From contig CAZJQP010000120.1 in assembly GCA_964548225.1 (NCBI GenBank), forward strand, positions 1 through 10,372: DNA of 10,372 nucleotides, given 5' to 3'. Source of the DNA: CALMEH01 sp964548225 (lineage in GTDB: Bacteria; Acidobacteriota; Blastocatellia; Pyrinomonadales; Pyrinomonadaceae). The notes under the pieces were generated by a model, which made no database searches, was not told the DNA's origin, and saw only the letters and a list, made by a program, of their open reading frames with translations. Made by a program: the position numbers and the translations under genes. Positions 1-6,717 of this stretch are shown here, piece by piece; position 1 is the stretch's first letter, and every line of letters begins with the position of its first letter.

Positions 1-67
1 ATTTCAAAGACCTTGTTTCTGTTGTTGGCTGATTCTTATCCCGAACTGACGTTATTGTAAGATTTTG

Positions 68-3000
68 TTAACCGCTCGGACAGATAAAATAATGCGGACA
101 ATACGGACAATTATTATCATTTGGTGCAGGTTCAAATTTCTTTCGGCGGATATTTTCGATGGCTTTTTCGTATTTTTTCAAACGCAAATTAATAACTTTG
201 GCGGAAATCGGAATTTCCTGAATTTCATCGTTGCTCAGATAAATTTTCTGCAAAACGGGTTTGGCTTCGGGAAAATTGTTCTGCACGGCAACGGTCATCA
301 GCACGTCGGCATCGTCGGTTGTCGGTTTTTTCGGTGATTTTCCGGTTTTGTATTTGCGAATGACGGCGTTTTTTTCCTGTTCATTTTCGACGATTTCAAC
401 CGCATCAAGCCGAACGCGGATTGCGCCGTTTGAAAGTTTTACTTCGTAGGTCGGGCGCGTGATTTCATTTGCAGAATCGGTTTGCGACATTTTTCGATGC
501 ACGCGGCGGATAATTTCTTCGGCGCGTTCACGGTAAATCGGTGCGTAAGCGTGTTTGTCAACGTCCGCCGCCAGCCAGAAATCGTTTAATCTCGCCAACG
601 CATTTTCTTCGCTAAACTCAATGTTTTCAATCTGTTTGATTGACTGCATTGAACTAATTGTGTCATAAATGCAGGCGTGAAATTTGAGATAAATTGATTT
701 ATCGCCCGTCGCTTTCAAACCCAAAATATTCGTGTAAAAATAATCGCGCCCACAGCGCAAAAAACGGTCTAAATCAGATGAATAATGGGTTTGCGACGCG
801 AAAAATCCGTCGGTTTCATCAATAAATTCCACTATTTCCGGTTCAGTTGATTCGATAATGTGCGCGTTCGGCAAAAATTCAGCCAAAGCCGTCAAAAATT
901 TCGATTCATTTGAACTTGAATCGCCATATTTCGTAGCTCTCGACAGATGCAGAAAATCTTTCGAGCGCGACATTGCGACAAAAAAAAGACATTCTTCTTC
1001 GGATTCGTGAAAATTTTCGTCCGTTCCGTTAATCATTCCGTCCGGGTTTGGGCAAGTTTGCGATTTGGCGTTGGAGGGGATTTTTCCTGCACCGAGAAAA
1101 GGCAAAAAAACTACCGGAAATTCTAAACCTTTGGCGGAATGGATGGTTAAAAGTCGCACGGCATCAAGATTTTCGGCTTCTGCCGGAATTTGTGCGTAAT
1201 TTTTATCTTCGTTGAAATGTGCGAGTTTTTTGACGTAATGCAAAAACTCGGCAATCGGCAAATTTTCGCCTGCCGAAAAACGCTCTTCTAAACTCTGCGC
1301 CAAACGCAGAAATTGATAAATTGCCAGCCGTTTCGATTGGCTGTTGACATCATTTTCGGCAAAAAACGTTTTCAAATATTCACTCTCGGCAAAGAGATAG
1401 TTACTCAAAAACTTCCACGCCGAAATATCGGAAGATGTTGAAACTAAATGTTTTCGCAGCTTTTCAACGCCGATCTTTCCTGTCTCCGAAATTTCCGAAA
1501 ACGGTTTTTCATCATCAAAAACTTCGAGAAAAGTTTTATTGTGTTCCTTTTGCAAAGCGATAATTTTTCGGCTGTCGGCAAGCGGAATTCCGTATTCGGG
1601 AAAAGCAGCGGCGCGAATGAGCGAATGACTGCCTTTCGAGATTTTCAAATCAAGCAACGCCAACAAATCGCGCACTTCGTCGCGTTCAAAAAGTTCACCT
1701 AAATAGAAAATCGGAACATCTTTTTCGCTCAAAATCTTGGCAAATTTATTAAGCTGGGCGTGCGTCCGGCAAATTACGGCGCAATCTTTGTAACGAAAAC
1801 CTTTTTCGAGATAAAGTTTGATGTTTTCCGCTAGATTTTCGGCTTCCGTGCCGATTGAATCGGAAACTTCGAGCTTAACGGCAGTCAAATTTTCCGCTTT
1901 TGCCGCGCCGCGATGCGCCTCCCACGAATTAAAAGAATTGTCGCCCGCCGTTTTCATTTTTCCGGCAAATTTAGCGAACAAATCAACGATTTCCGTCCGC
2001 GAACGATAATTTTTTTCGAGCGAAATCGTTTCGGCGTTGGGAAAATCCGTTGCAAAAAGTTCGATGTTTGCCGGACTCGCGCCGCGCCAGCGATAAATTG
2101 ACTGCCGCAAATCGCCGACTGCCCACAGATTTTTGCCGTCGCTCGCAATTTCTTTCAGCAAAACGCCACAAGCCCGATTTACGTCCTGAAATTCGTCAAC
2201 CAGAATCGCTTCGTATTTCGCACAAACTTCACGTTTAACTGCTTGATTTTCTTGCAAAAGCCGAACAGCGCGATAAACCAAATCACCGAAATCGAGTATC
2301 TTCTGCGACTGCAAAAATTTTTCGTAAAAATGATAAACCCGCGCCGTTTCAATCACTTTTTCGGCTTTCAATTTCAATTCGTCATTATCATTCGCTACTG
2401 CTTCCGCCAGCATTTTTTCGCCTAAAATTTGATATTCGTCGGGCGCACAAAGTTCGTCTTTCGCCCGCGAAATCGCGCCCAAAATAGCGGAAAGATTCTG
2501 TGTCGGTTCGTGCAGATTTTGATAATGTTCGAGTTGCAAAACATTGAGATTTTTTTCCAGATGCATTAGAGCGTCAATTTTGTCGAGCAGACCAGAACGC
2601 GGATCAAGTTCGGCTTCAACCCAATATTTCCGCAAAATTTCCAGCCCGTAGGCGTGAAAAGTCATCACTTGAAGTTGTGCGGCAACTGTTTCGCTAAATT
2701 TAGCGATTCGTTCACGCATTTCTTCTGCCGCTTTGTTTGAAAATGTCAGCGCAAGAATCCGTTTCGGTTCGATGCCTTGATTAATCAAATGAACAACACG
2801 GGCGGTTAATGTCTGCGTTTTGCCTGTTCCCGGTCCGGCATACACCAGCGTCGGGCATTTCGCTTCGTGGGCGGCGCGTTTTTGGCTGTCGTTCAAATCA
2901 ATTTCTCTAGTGGATTTTTCCGAAGAATCCGTCGTGGCGTTTGGCACGAGCAAGGCGCGGGCAAGTTGTCCGGCGACAACTTCAGACGGAATTTTGACAA

Positions 3001-3490
3001 TTTCCGCAAGTTGGCGAACGTTTAGATTTTGTTCTAAATAAAGAGTTTGCAAAGTTTTACACGGAAGTAGAAATTCAAGCGCAAAAAGATTGGCTTCACG
3101 TTCGCGCCGATCACCTGCGCCATAACCGACAAGTTTTTCCGCCGAATTCGGTGCGCCGTCATCGGCAAAATCCTGAATTTCGTCTCGTGTGCAGTGAACG
3201 CTTTGATGGTGCAGAAAAAAATGTCCAATTTCGTGAGCGATGCAGAATGATTTATACCAATTTTTCAGATGATTGTTGAAATGTATGCAATCGTCTTCCA
3301 AAACAGCCAATGCGCCCGATAAATTAACCGATTCGGGATGTTCGGGAATCAATTCGAGTTCGAGATGCTCCGCCGCCTTTTCCAGAAAATTCTGCACCGC
3401 AAACAATTCGTTTTCGTTGAGATTCGATGCCGCGCAAACTTTGCGGCGTAATTTTTCAGCGGCATCTCTGATTTTTTGCCAATGAGACAT
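68..3490 (-). CDS. ImmA/IrrE metallopeptidase - UvrD helicase - Fe-S PD-(D/E)XK-like fusion protein
   Basis: Three modules in 1140 residues. Residues 1-180 form an ImmA/IrrE-type zinc peptidase: HEIGH at 86-90 supplies the HExxH site, and E132 in the EREANLFALEFLLP stretch (130-143) is the usual third ligand region. Residues 197-850 form a superfamily 1A helicase: Walker A AGPGTGKT (218-225), DEFQD (432-436), GDLRQSIYRWRGA (459-471), NYRS (494-497), TIHSAKGLEF (782-791) and the VAMSRSKD motif VI (838-845). Residues 905-1140 resemble the AddB/Cas4-type nuclease: C913 plus C1128, C1131 and C1137 look like ligands of a 4Fe-4S cluster, with D1029 as one acidic residue. The second acidic position, before YKTGK (1047-1051), is not D/E, so nuclease activity is doubtful. 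In the known families ImmA/IrrE cleaves HTH repressors and UvrD translocates 3'-5' on single-stranded DNA. It is the last gene after the sigma-like and HTH genes, 106 bp downstream. The ATG start has no clear Shine-Dalgarno; upstream is A-rich with a TATAAA-like run. Domain calls are firm; the biological role is inferred. Confidence 0.9.
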   Translation of the reverse strand: MSHWQKIRDAAEKLRRKVCAASNLNENELFAVQNFLEKAAEHLELELIPEHPESVNLSGALAVLEDDCIHFNNHLKNWYKSFCIAHEIGHFFLHHQSVHCTRDEIQDFADDGAPNSAEKLVGYGAGDRREREANLFALEFLLPCKTLQTLYLEQNLNVRQLAEIVKIPSEVVAGQLARALLVPNATTDSSEKSTREIDLNDSQKRAAHEAKCPTLVYAGPGTGKTQTLTARVVHLINQGIEPKRILALTFSNKAAEEMRERIAKFSETVAAQLQVMTFHAYGLEILRKYWVEAELDPRSGLLDKIDALMHLEKNLNVLQLEHYQNLHEPTQNLSAILGAISRAKDELCAPDEYQILGEKMLAEAVANDNDELKLKAEKVIETARVYHFYEKFLQSQKILDFGDLVYRAVRLLQENQAVKREVCAKYEAILVDEFQDVNRACGVLLKEIASDGKNLWAVGDLRQSIYRWRGASPANIELFATDFPNAETISLEKNYRSRTEIVDLFAKFAGKMKTAGDNSFNSWEAHRGAAKAENLTAVKLEVSDSIGTEAENLAENIKLYLEKGFRYKDCAVICRTHAQLNKFAKILSEKDVPIFYLGELFERDEVRDLLALLDLKISKGSHSLIRAAAFPEYGIPLADSRKIIALQKEHNKTFLEVFDDEKPFSEISETGKIGVEKLRKHLVSTSSDISAWKFLSNYLFAESEYLKTFFAENDVNSQSKRLAIYQFLRLAQSLEERFSAGENLPIAEFLHYVKKLAHFNEDKNYAQIPAEAENLDAVRLLTIHSAKGLEFPVVFLPFLGAGKIPSNAKSQTCPNPDGMINGTDENFHESEEECLFFVAMSRSKDFLHLSRATKYGDSSSNESKFLTALAEFLPNAHIIESTEPEIVEFIDETDGFFASQTHYSSDLDRFLRCGRDYFYTNILGLKATGDKSIYLKFHACIYDTISSMQSIKQIENIEFSEENALARLNDFWLAADVDKHAYAPIYRERAEEIIRRVHRKMSQTDSANEITRPTYEVKLSNGAIRVRLDAVEIVENEQEKNAVIRKYKTGKSPKKPTTDDADVLMTVAVQNNFPEAKPVLQKIYLSNDEIQEIPISAKVINLRLKKYEKAIENIRRKKFEPAPNDNNCPYCPHYFICPSG

Positions 3491-3492
3491 AG

Positions 3493-3512
3493 TGATTTTG
3501 GATTTTGGATTT
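3493..3512. repeat. Short tandem repeat upstream of the helicase start
   Basis: The unit GATTTTGG occurs twice in a row, followed by GATTTTTTT, immediately upstream of the fusion-helicase start codon. On the coding strand this gives an A-rich leader with CCAAAATC repeats where a Shine-Dalgarno would normally sit. It could be a slippage-prone leader or just low-complexity sequence; no function is claimed. Confidence 0.4.
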
Positions 3513-3532
3513 TTTTATAGCAGAAATCCGCC

Positions 3533-3580
3533 CGTTGGTAAGGAGACTTCTAACTAGCATTTTTTGCACACTTGCCAACG
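3533..3580. repeat. Imperfect 10-bp inverted repeat between HTH and helicase genes
   Basis: CGTTGGTAAG (3533-3542) pairs with CTTGCCAACG (3571-3580) with one mismatch, which becomes a G-U pair on one RNA strand, around a 28-base loop. It begins 17 bases past the HTH gene stop codon on the transcribed (minus) strand, so it may be an attenuator or partial terminator separating helicase expression from the upstream pair. It could equally be a REP-like palindrome. There is no clean U-tract directly after the stem on the minus strand. Confidence 0.4.
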
Positions 3581-3596
3581 CGCGTTTTTCCGCTTT

Positions 3597-4184
3597 TTAC
3601 ATCTCTAATAACTTATGCTTTTCTTCCGCTGTTAAAGTTTGGTCTTCGCGCACCGCATCGGCAAAACTTTTCGGCGGCAATTCTTCGGCACGGGTTTCGG
3701 TTTTGAAACTCATATCGGCGGCGAATTTGGGCGATTGATCAAGATATTTTGCTATCACATCTTCCTTCGTTTCCAAAACTTCGGCGATTTTTGCCGTGAT
3801 TTTTCGCGGAATTGTCGCAAATGCCAAACGTCTTTTTTCCAGATAAATCACCAGCGAGGTGCTGAGTCCAAGAGCGGCGGCAAGTTTTGCGCGGTTCAAA
3901 CCTCTGGCTTTCGCTGTTTCAACCAAACTTGTCAAATCGTTTGCCGAATTTAACGAACTCAAAACGGAACGCAGATTTTTCAGGCTTGTCTGTTGAATAT
4001 TTGTCTTTTCTTCGGCGGTTAATTCTTCTTCCGGCGCGTGTTTTACCACCGCGCGAGCCGCCGCAAAATCTTCGAGTTCGTCCGCAAATTGCGGATATTT
4101 TTCACTGAAATTCTGCAAAATTTTCAAATCGTTGCCCGTCGGGGTTTGCGCCGCGTATTCTTCCAAAACTTCTTCTAAATTCAT
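3597..4184 (-). CDS. HTH (XRE-like) regulator, probable partner of the sigma-like protein
   Basis: A 195-residue soluble protein with no membrane segment. The N-terminal 45 residues hold an acidic helical stretch, KYPQFADELEDFAAARAVV (29-47), of a style I associate with small proteins encoded beside sigma-like genes. A helix-turn-helix lies at about 86-125 (RAKLAAALGLSTSLVIYLEKRR, 98-119), followed by a helical segment (126-148) and a C-terminal motif FADAVREDQTLTAEEKHKLL (174-193). The start ATG at 4182-4184 overlaps the sigma gene's TGA (ATGA), with GAGGTG five bases upstream, so translation is coupled. Known ImmA/IrrE peptidases cleave HTH repressors (ImmR, DdrO). Since the next gene carries such a peptidase, this protein is the obvious candidate substrate, by inference only. 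It could also be an anti-sigma or antitoxin-like partner. I do not recognise a named family. Confidence 0.8.
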   Translation of the reverse strand: MNLEEVLEEYAAQTPTGNDLKILQNFSEKYPQFADELEDFAAARAVVKHAPEEELTAEEKTNIQQTSLKNLRSVLSSLNSANDLTSLVETAKARGLNRAKLAAALGLSTSLVIYLEKRRLAFATIPRKITAKIAEVLETKEDVIAKYLDQSPKFAADMSFKTETRAEELPPKSFADAVREDQTLTAEEKHKLLEM

Positions 4185-4963
4185 TTTTTCACCTCTGCGT
4201 TGTAATCAGCCAAAATCGCCCGTGCTTCCGTGAGCCAATTTCTAATTGTCCGAGAGCTAACTGCAAGTTTTTTACTGATTGTGAGTTCGTGTTCGTTCTT
4301 GCTTTCAATCTGCCAACCGTCAAGAATGAGTTCGGCAACGGTCATAATGTGCGACGGTAACTTTGCCAAACCTTCCCGAAGCATCAAAATATAATCCGGC
4401 GGAACTTCGTTTGATTCGAGATTATTTTCAATCGAATTGGCATAATCTTCTTCCTCGTCGTCATTGCGTTTCTTATAAAACAAGTTCTTTTCCTTATTGA
4501 TTTTAACCAATTCACCGCGCCAGACAACTTTGGCGGTTTTAACCGTGAAATCACCGAAATTGACCTCCGCATAATCGGCTGAATTTGTTTCAAAATCAAA
4601 AATCTTCCGCAAAATCGCCAATTCGATTTTCTGCCCGAAATCTTCAAAATCCGCCTGATTGTTAAAATTTTTGCGAAACTTTTTCAACAGTTTCCACAAA
4701 CGCAGGTTAAGTTCGACATACAAATCTTCACGGAAATTTTCATCAATGGTTGAATCGCGCAATAGATAAACAATCGTTTCATCAAGCAAATAATTGCCCG
4801 TTTCGCGGTGCTTTTTCTGCAAAAGCTGAATAATTTCAGTATTTTCCAAACACAAAACATTTTCAATTTGCAGTTCGACCTCCGCACGGCGCGTGTAAAG
4901 TTCGCCCGTTTCCTGTTTTCGTTTGGTTAATTTTCTAATCACGGCTGAATTTGTTTCGCTCAC
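4181..4963 (-). CDS. Sigma-70-like (ECF-type) transcription factor, divergent
   Basis: A 260-residue protein. The C-terminal part (about 195-255) reads like sigma region 4: EGLAKLPSHIMTVAELILDGW, then a recognition helix in KKLAVSSRTIRNWLTEARAI (231-250). The N-terminal helical part (50-150; DETIVYLLRD, LYVELNLRLWKLLKKF) could be a diverged region 2. The linker has a charged patch, KKRNDDEEEDY (164-174). Likely role: directing RNA polymerase, or acting as a DNA-binding regulator if region 2 is no longer functional. The start is GTG (4961-4963) with AGGAG eight bases upstream, a good Shine-Dalgarno. It heads the operon and overlaps the HTH gene by four bases. Another possibility is a LuxR/sigma-4-only regulator. 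The region 4 call is reasonable; the region 2 call is weak. Confidence 0.72.
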   Translation of the reverse strand: MSETNSAVIRKLTKRKQETGELYTRRAEVELQIENVLCLENTEIIQLLQKKHRETGNYLLDETIVYLLRDSTIDENFREDLYVELNLRLWKLLKKFRKNFNNQADFEDFGQKIELAILRKIFDFETNSADYAEVNFGDFTVKTAKVVWRGELVKINKEKNLFYKKRNDDEEEDYANSIENNLESNEVPPDYILMLREGLAKLPSHIMTVAELILDGWQIESKNEHELTISKKLAVSSRTIRNWLTEARAILADYNAEVKK

Positions 4964-4970
4964 GTCAAAT

Positions 4971-4976
4971 TCTCCT
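4971..4976 (-). promoter_or_regulatory. Ribosome binding site deciding a GTG start
   Basis: On the minus strand AGGAG lies eight bases before GTG (4961-4963) of the sigma-like gene. No ATG with comparable spacing exists nearby, so the GTG start is preferred. Confidence 0.7.
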
Positions 4977-5023
4977 GTTTAATAAATGTGTAAGTTTTCG
5001 AGAAATCGGAAATAATTTTTTCG

Positions 5024-5052
5024 ATTTTACTCACTGAGAATAACTTTTTGAA
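5024..5052 (-). promoter_or_regulatory. Candidate sigma-70-type promoter for the sigma/HTH/helicase operon
   Basis: On the minus strand TTCAAA (complement of 5047-5052, 4/6 to TTGACA) is followed after 17 bases by TAAAAT (complement of 5024-5029, 5/6 to TATAAT). This lies about 60 bp upstream of the GTG start. It overlaps the 3' end of the Lon-like remnant, so it may be coincidental, but the spacing is ideal. Confidence 0.35.
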
Positions 5053-5265
5053 GCAGCATTTGCGAATTTCTGTAAAAAGAAAAGTCAGTTTTTCCTAAAA
5101 TGCCTGACGGAATTCTATCTCACTGATATTTTCAATTGGAACCAGAACAATTTTCACGCCTTTTTCAGAAAGCAAGGTAGCTTTATCAGCCAAATTGATT
5201 ACTCTTTCGATAGCTCCGCCAATCGAAATATTTCCTAAAACCTCAAATCCGGATTTCAGATTTTT
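5027..5265 (-). pseudogene. 3' remnant of a Lon-like (possibly BREX BrxL-type) protease gene, frameshifted
   Basis: Reading the minus strand leftward from 5265 gives a Lon protease-domain-like stretch: GFEVLGNISIGGAIERV, then INLADKATLLSEKGVKIVLV, then PIENISEIEF, ending with a stop at 5095-5097. A one-base shift near 5110 restores a second reading, GILGKTDFSFYRNSQMLL then QKVILSE, with a natural stop at 5027-5029. The two pieces join into a plausible Lon/BrxL C-terminus, so the gene carries a one-base deletion. The pattern GNxSIGG...GVKIVLVPxEN matches the small-strand/helix layout around the catalytic Lys of S16 proteases (GGLKEK in Lon). Aligned by eye, that position reads E-R here, so the Lys may be absent. 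Coding similarity stops at the 16-bp inverted repeat, whose arm supplies an in-frame TAA (5278-5280). No start codon or upstream domain is present. BrxL is my best guess from recalled family features; a generic Lon-like protein is the alternative. Confidence 0.62.
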
Positions 5266-5450
5266 CTTAGCTCGACTTTATCCCTCTTTAAAGGAAGCAA
5301 ATTTAATGATTTTCCCGTGTTCTCTAGACACTGCAAATAAAGAGTTTACGTTTTTCAAACAGCGCGTATTGCAATGATGTGTGAAAAACTCGGACGAATT
5401 GCGATTTTATAAGTATTACCTGTTTCAAAACTGCATAAAGTCGAGCTAAG
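5266..5450. repeat. 153-bp segment bounded by perfect 16-bp inverted repeats
   Basis: CTTAGCTCGACTTTAT (5266-5281) and ATAAAGTCGAGCTAAG (5435-5450) are exact reverse complements, flanking 5282-5434. A match this long at this spacing is not expected by chance in 10 kb. The bases next to the arms do not form an obvious target duplication, and the inner flanks do not extend the repeat. No transposase lies inside, and no ORF inside looks like a known protein: short readings exist on both strands, all interrupted. The segment sits directly against the broken edge of the Lon-like remnant. Possible identities are a MITE or other non-autonomous element, or an invertible segment for a site-specific recombinase such as the serine recombinase at 9428-10030. 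I see no convincing promoter inside. Confidence 0.75.
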
Positions 5451-5678
5451 CTGCTCTAGTTAACAATTAAATATTTTCTGTTATTTAATGATTATAATGT
5501 CTTACTTTCCGATACAAAATGTTTGCATTATGGCTAAATGCTTAAAACACAGAGATTATAAGAACTCTCTATCCTAAAAGATACAAATAGGAGGTAAAAG
5601 ACCAGAAAATCGGCAAAAAAATGAAAATTTAATCTATTTTCCTGATCATAAAAAAATATTTGCTTTATACTCTTCAGA
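5451..5678. other. Gene-free A/T-rich spacer downstream of mcrC
   Basis: No coding similarity on either strand. There is a TATAAT hexamer on both strands around 5491-5498 without a good -35 partner. An AGGAGGT at 5589-5595 (plus) is followed only by a three-codon frame. A weak 6-bp stem, GAAAAT/ATTTTC (5623-5641), lies downstream of the mcrC stop but has no clear U-tract, so I do not call a terminator. Confidence 0.5.
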
Positions 5679-6716
5679 CTAAAAAATCGAAATTATTTCT
5701 TTCAATCTGTTATCAATTTTACGCCAATTCTCGTTTAAGTTCACTGTTCTAATAAATATGGGATGATTTTCAAACTGAAACTGAAAATCATACTCAGCAT
5801 CTATTGTCGGATATAAAAGAATTCCGGCAGTTTTCTGAGTCCTTTCATCGTTTTTTCGTTGATTGATTAGATAGCTGAAAAGTTGGTAGAGATTCGCAGA
5901 ATTTATTTTTTCCGTTCCGCGATTGGCTTTCAATGTTTCCTTATAAAATTTGGCATCAATAATAATCTTGGTTTCAGCGTTTTCAAGCGTTATGTCTGTT
6001 TGCATTAACGGTAGAAATCGAAGGTCTGTTTCGCTTTTAGCAAAAAATTGCCAATTGATATTCTCACGTCTGACTTTATATTTTGACTGCTCGATTGAGT
6101 AAAAATTTCGTAAAAACTCTTCAAAAAGATAACGCATTTTTACTTCATCACGAATAAAATCCATAAAATGCCATTCGCCTTTTTTTTCAGATAAGAGACT
6201 GTTTTCAAAAATCAGACTGCAAACATTCAGAATAAACCCGTAGAATTTATTGTTGCGGTGAAGTCTGATGTTGTTAAAAATTCGCGGACGGAGTTCAATT
6301 TGGTCAATTTCGCCGAAACGCCAAAGTAAATTCTTAATTTCACTTTTGAGGCTCAAATCCAAATTGTCGGTTCTAATCAAACGTATCAAAGTCGTTACCA
6401 AAATTTGATTGGTAAGAATATTGGCAGAAAATTCGTCAAAGTTGCAAATGGTTCGCTGTTTTGGCAGTAATTGGCTTTTAATACTTTGGCTTAGCAGAAG
6501 TTTTCCCTTTACACCGGTGAATTCGGTAGTCACATCAATATAATTCCGGTCAATGCCGCGTTTGAGCAAAATTTTAGACGAATTTATCAAAACTTTCGCC
6601 AGCAAATCAAGTAAATTGGTGCAGTCTTCAGCCGACACGCCAACTCGCTCTTTTTCTTGGAGCTTGTTCCAAGCGTAGCAAAGCAAATAATAGATGTTTT
6701 CAATCGGAATTGACAT
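5679..6716 (-). CDS. mcrC: McrC-family nuclease subunit of the McrBC modification-dependent restriction system
   Basis: A 345-residue protein with the usual McrC opening, IPIENIYYLLCYAW (3-16), a central DNA-binding/helical region with MRYLFEEFLRNFY (194-206), and a C-terminal PD-(D/E)XK nuclease fold. The catalytic set visible is D241 in LMQTDITL, D254 and K256 in IIIDAKFYK, and a following NLYQLFSYL helix (275-283). In the known system McrC docks on the McrB hexamer, stimulates its GTPase and cuts DNA after translocation. I chose ATG at 6714-6716, one base after the mcrB TAA, because it puts the family motif at the N-terminus. A TTG four codons earlier (6726-6728) would overlap mcrB by 11 bp. 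No Shine-Dalgarno is visible, so translation probably depends on termination-reinitiation from mcrB. All key residues look intact. Confidence 0.93.
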   Translation of the reverse strand: MSIPIENIYYLLCYAWNKLQEKERVGVSAEDCTNLLDLLAKVLINSSKILLKRGIDRNYIDVTTEFTGVKGKLLLSQSIKSQLLPKQRTICNFDEFSANILTNQILVTTLIRLIRTDNLDLSLKSEIKNLLWRFGEIDQIELRPRIFNNIRLHRNNKFYGFILNVCSLIFENSLLSEKKGEWHFMDFIRDEVKMRYLFEEFLRNFYSIEQSKYKVRRENINWQFFAKSETDLRFLPLMQTDITLENAETKIIIDAKFYKETLKANRGTEKINSANLYQLFSYLINQRKNDERTQKTAGILLYPTIDAEYDFQFQFENHPIFIRTVNLNENWRKIDNRLKEIISIF

Positions 6717-6717
6717 T

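Noticed and set aside
1..67. Region after the helicase stop, checked for a terminator or a further gene.
   Set aside because: No stem followed by a T-tract and no frame worth calling; too short to judge.
5195..5377. A 60-codon plus-strand frame across the Lon-like remnant and the left inverted-repeat arm.
   Set aside because: The opposite strand gives the recognisable Lon-like reading; this frame has no ribosome site and no recognisable motif.
5589..5632. Strong Shine-Dalgarno-like AGGAGGT on the plus strand.
   Set aside because: The next ATG (5621) is too far away and is followed by a stop after three codons, so there is no gene to serve.
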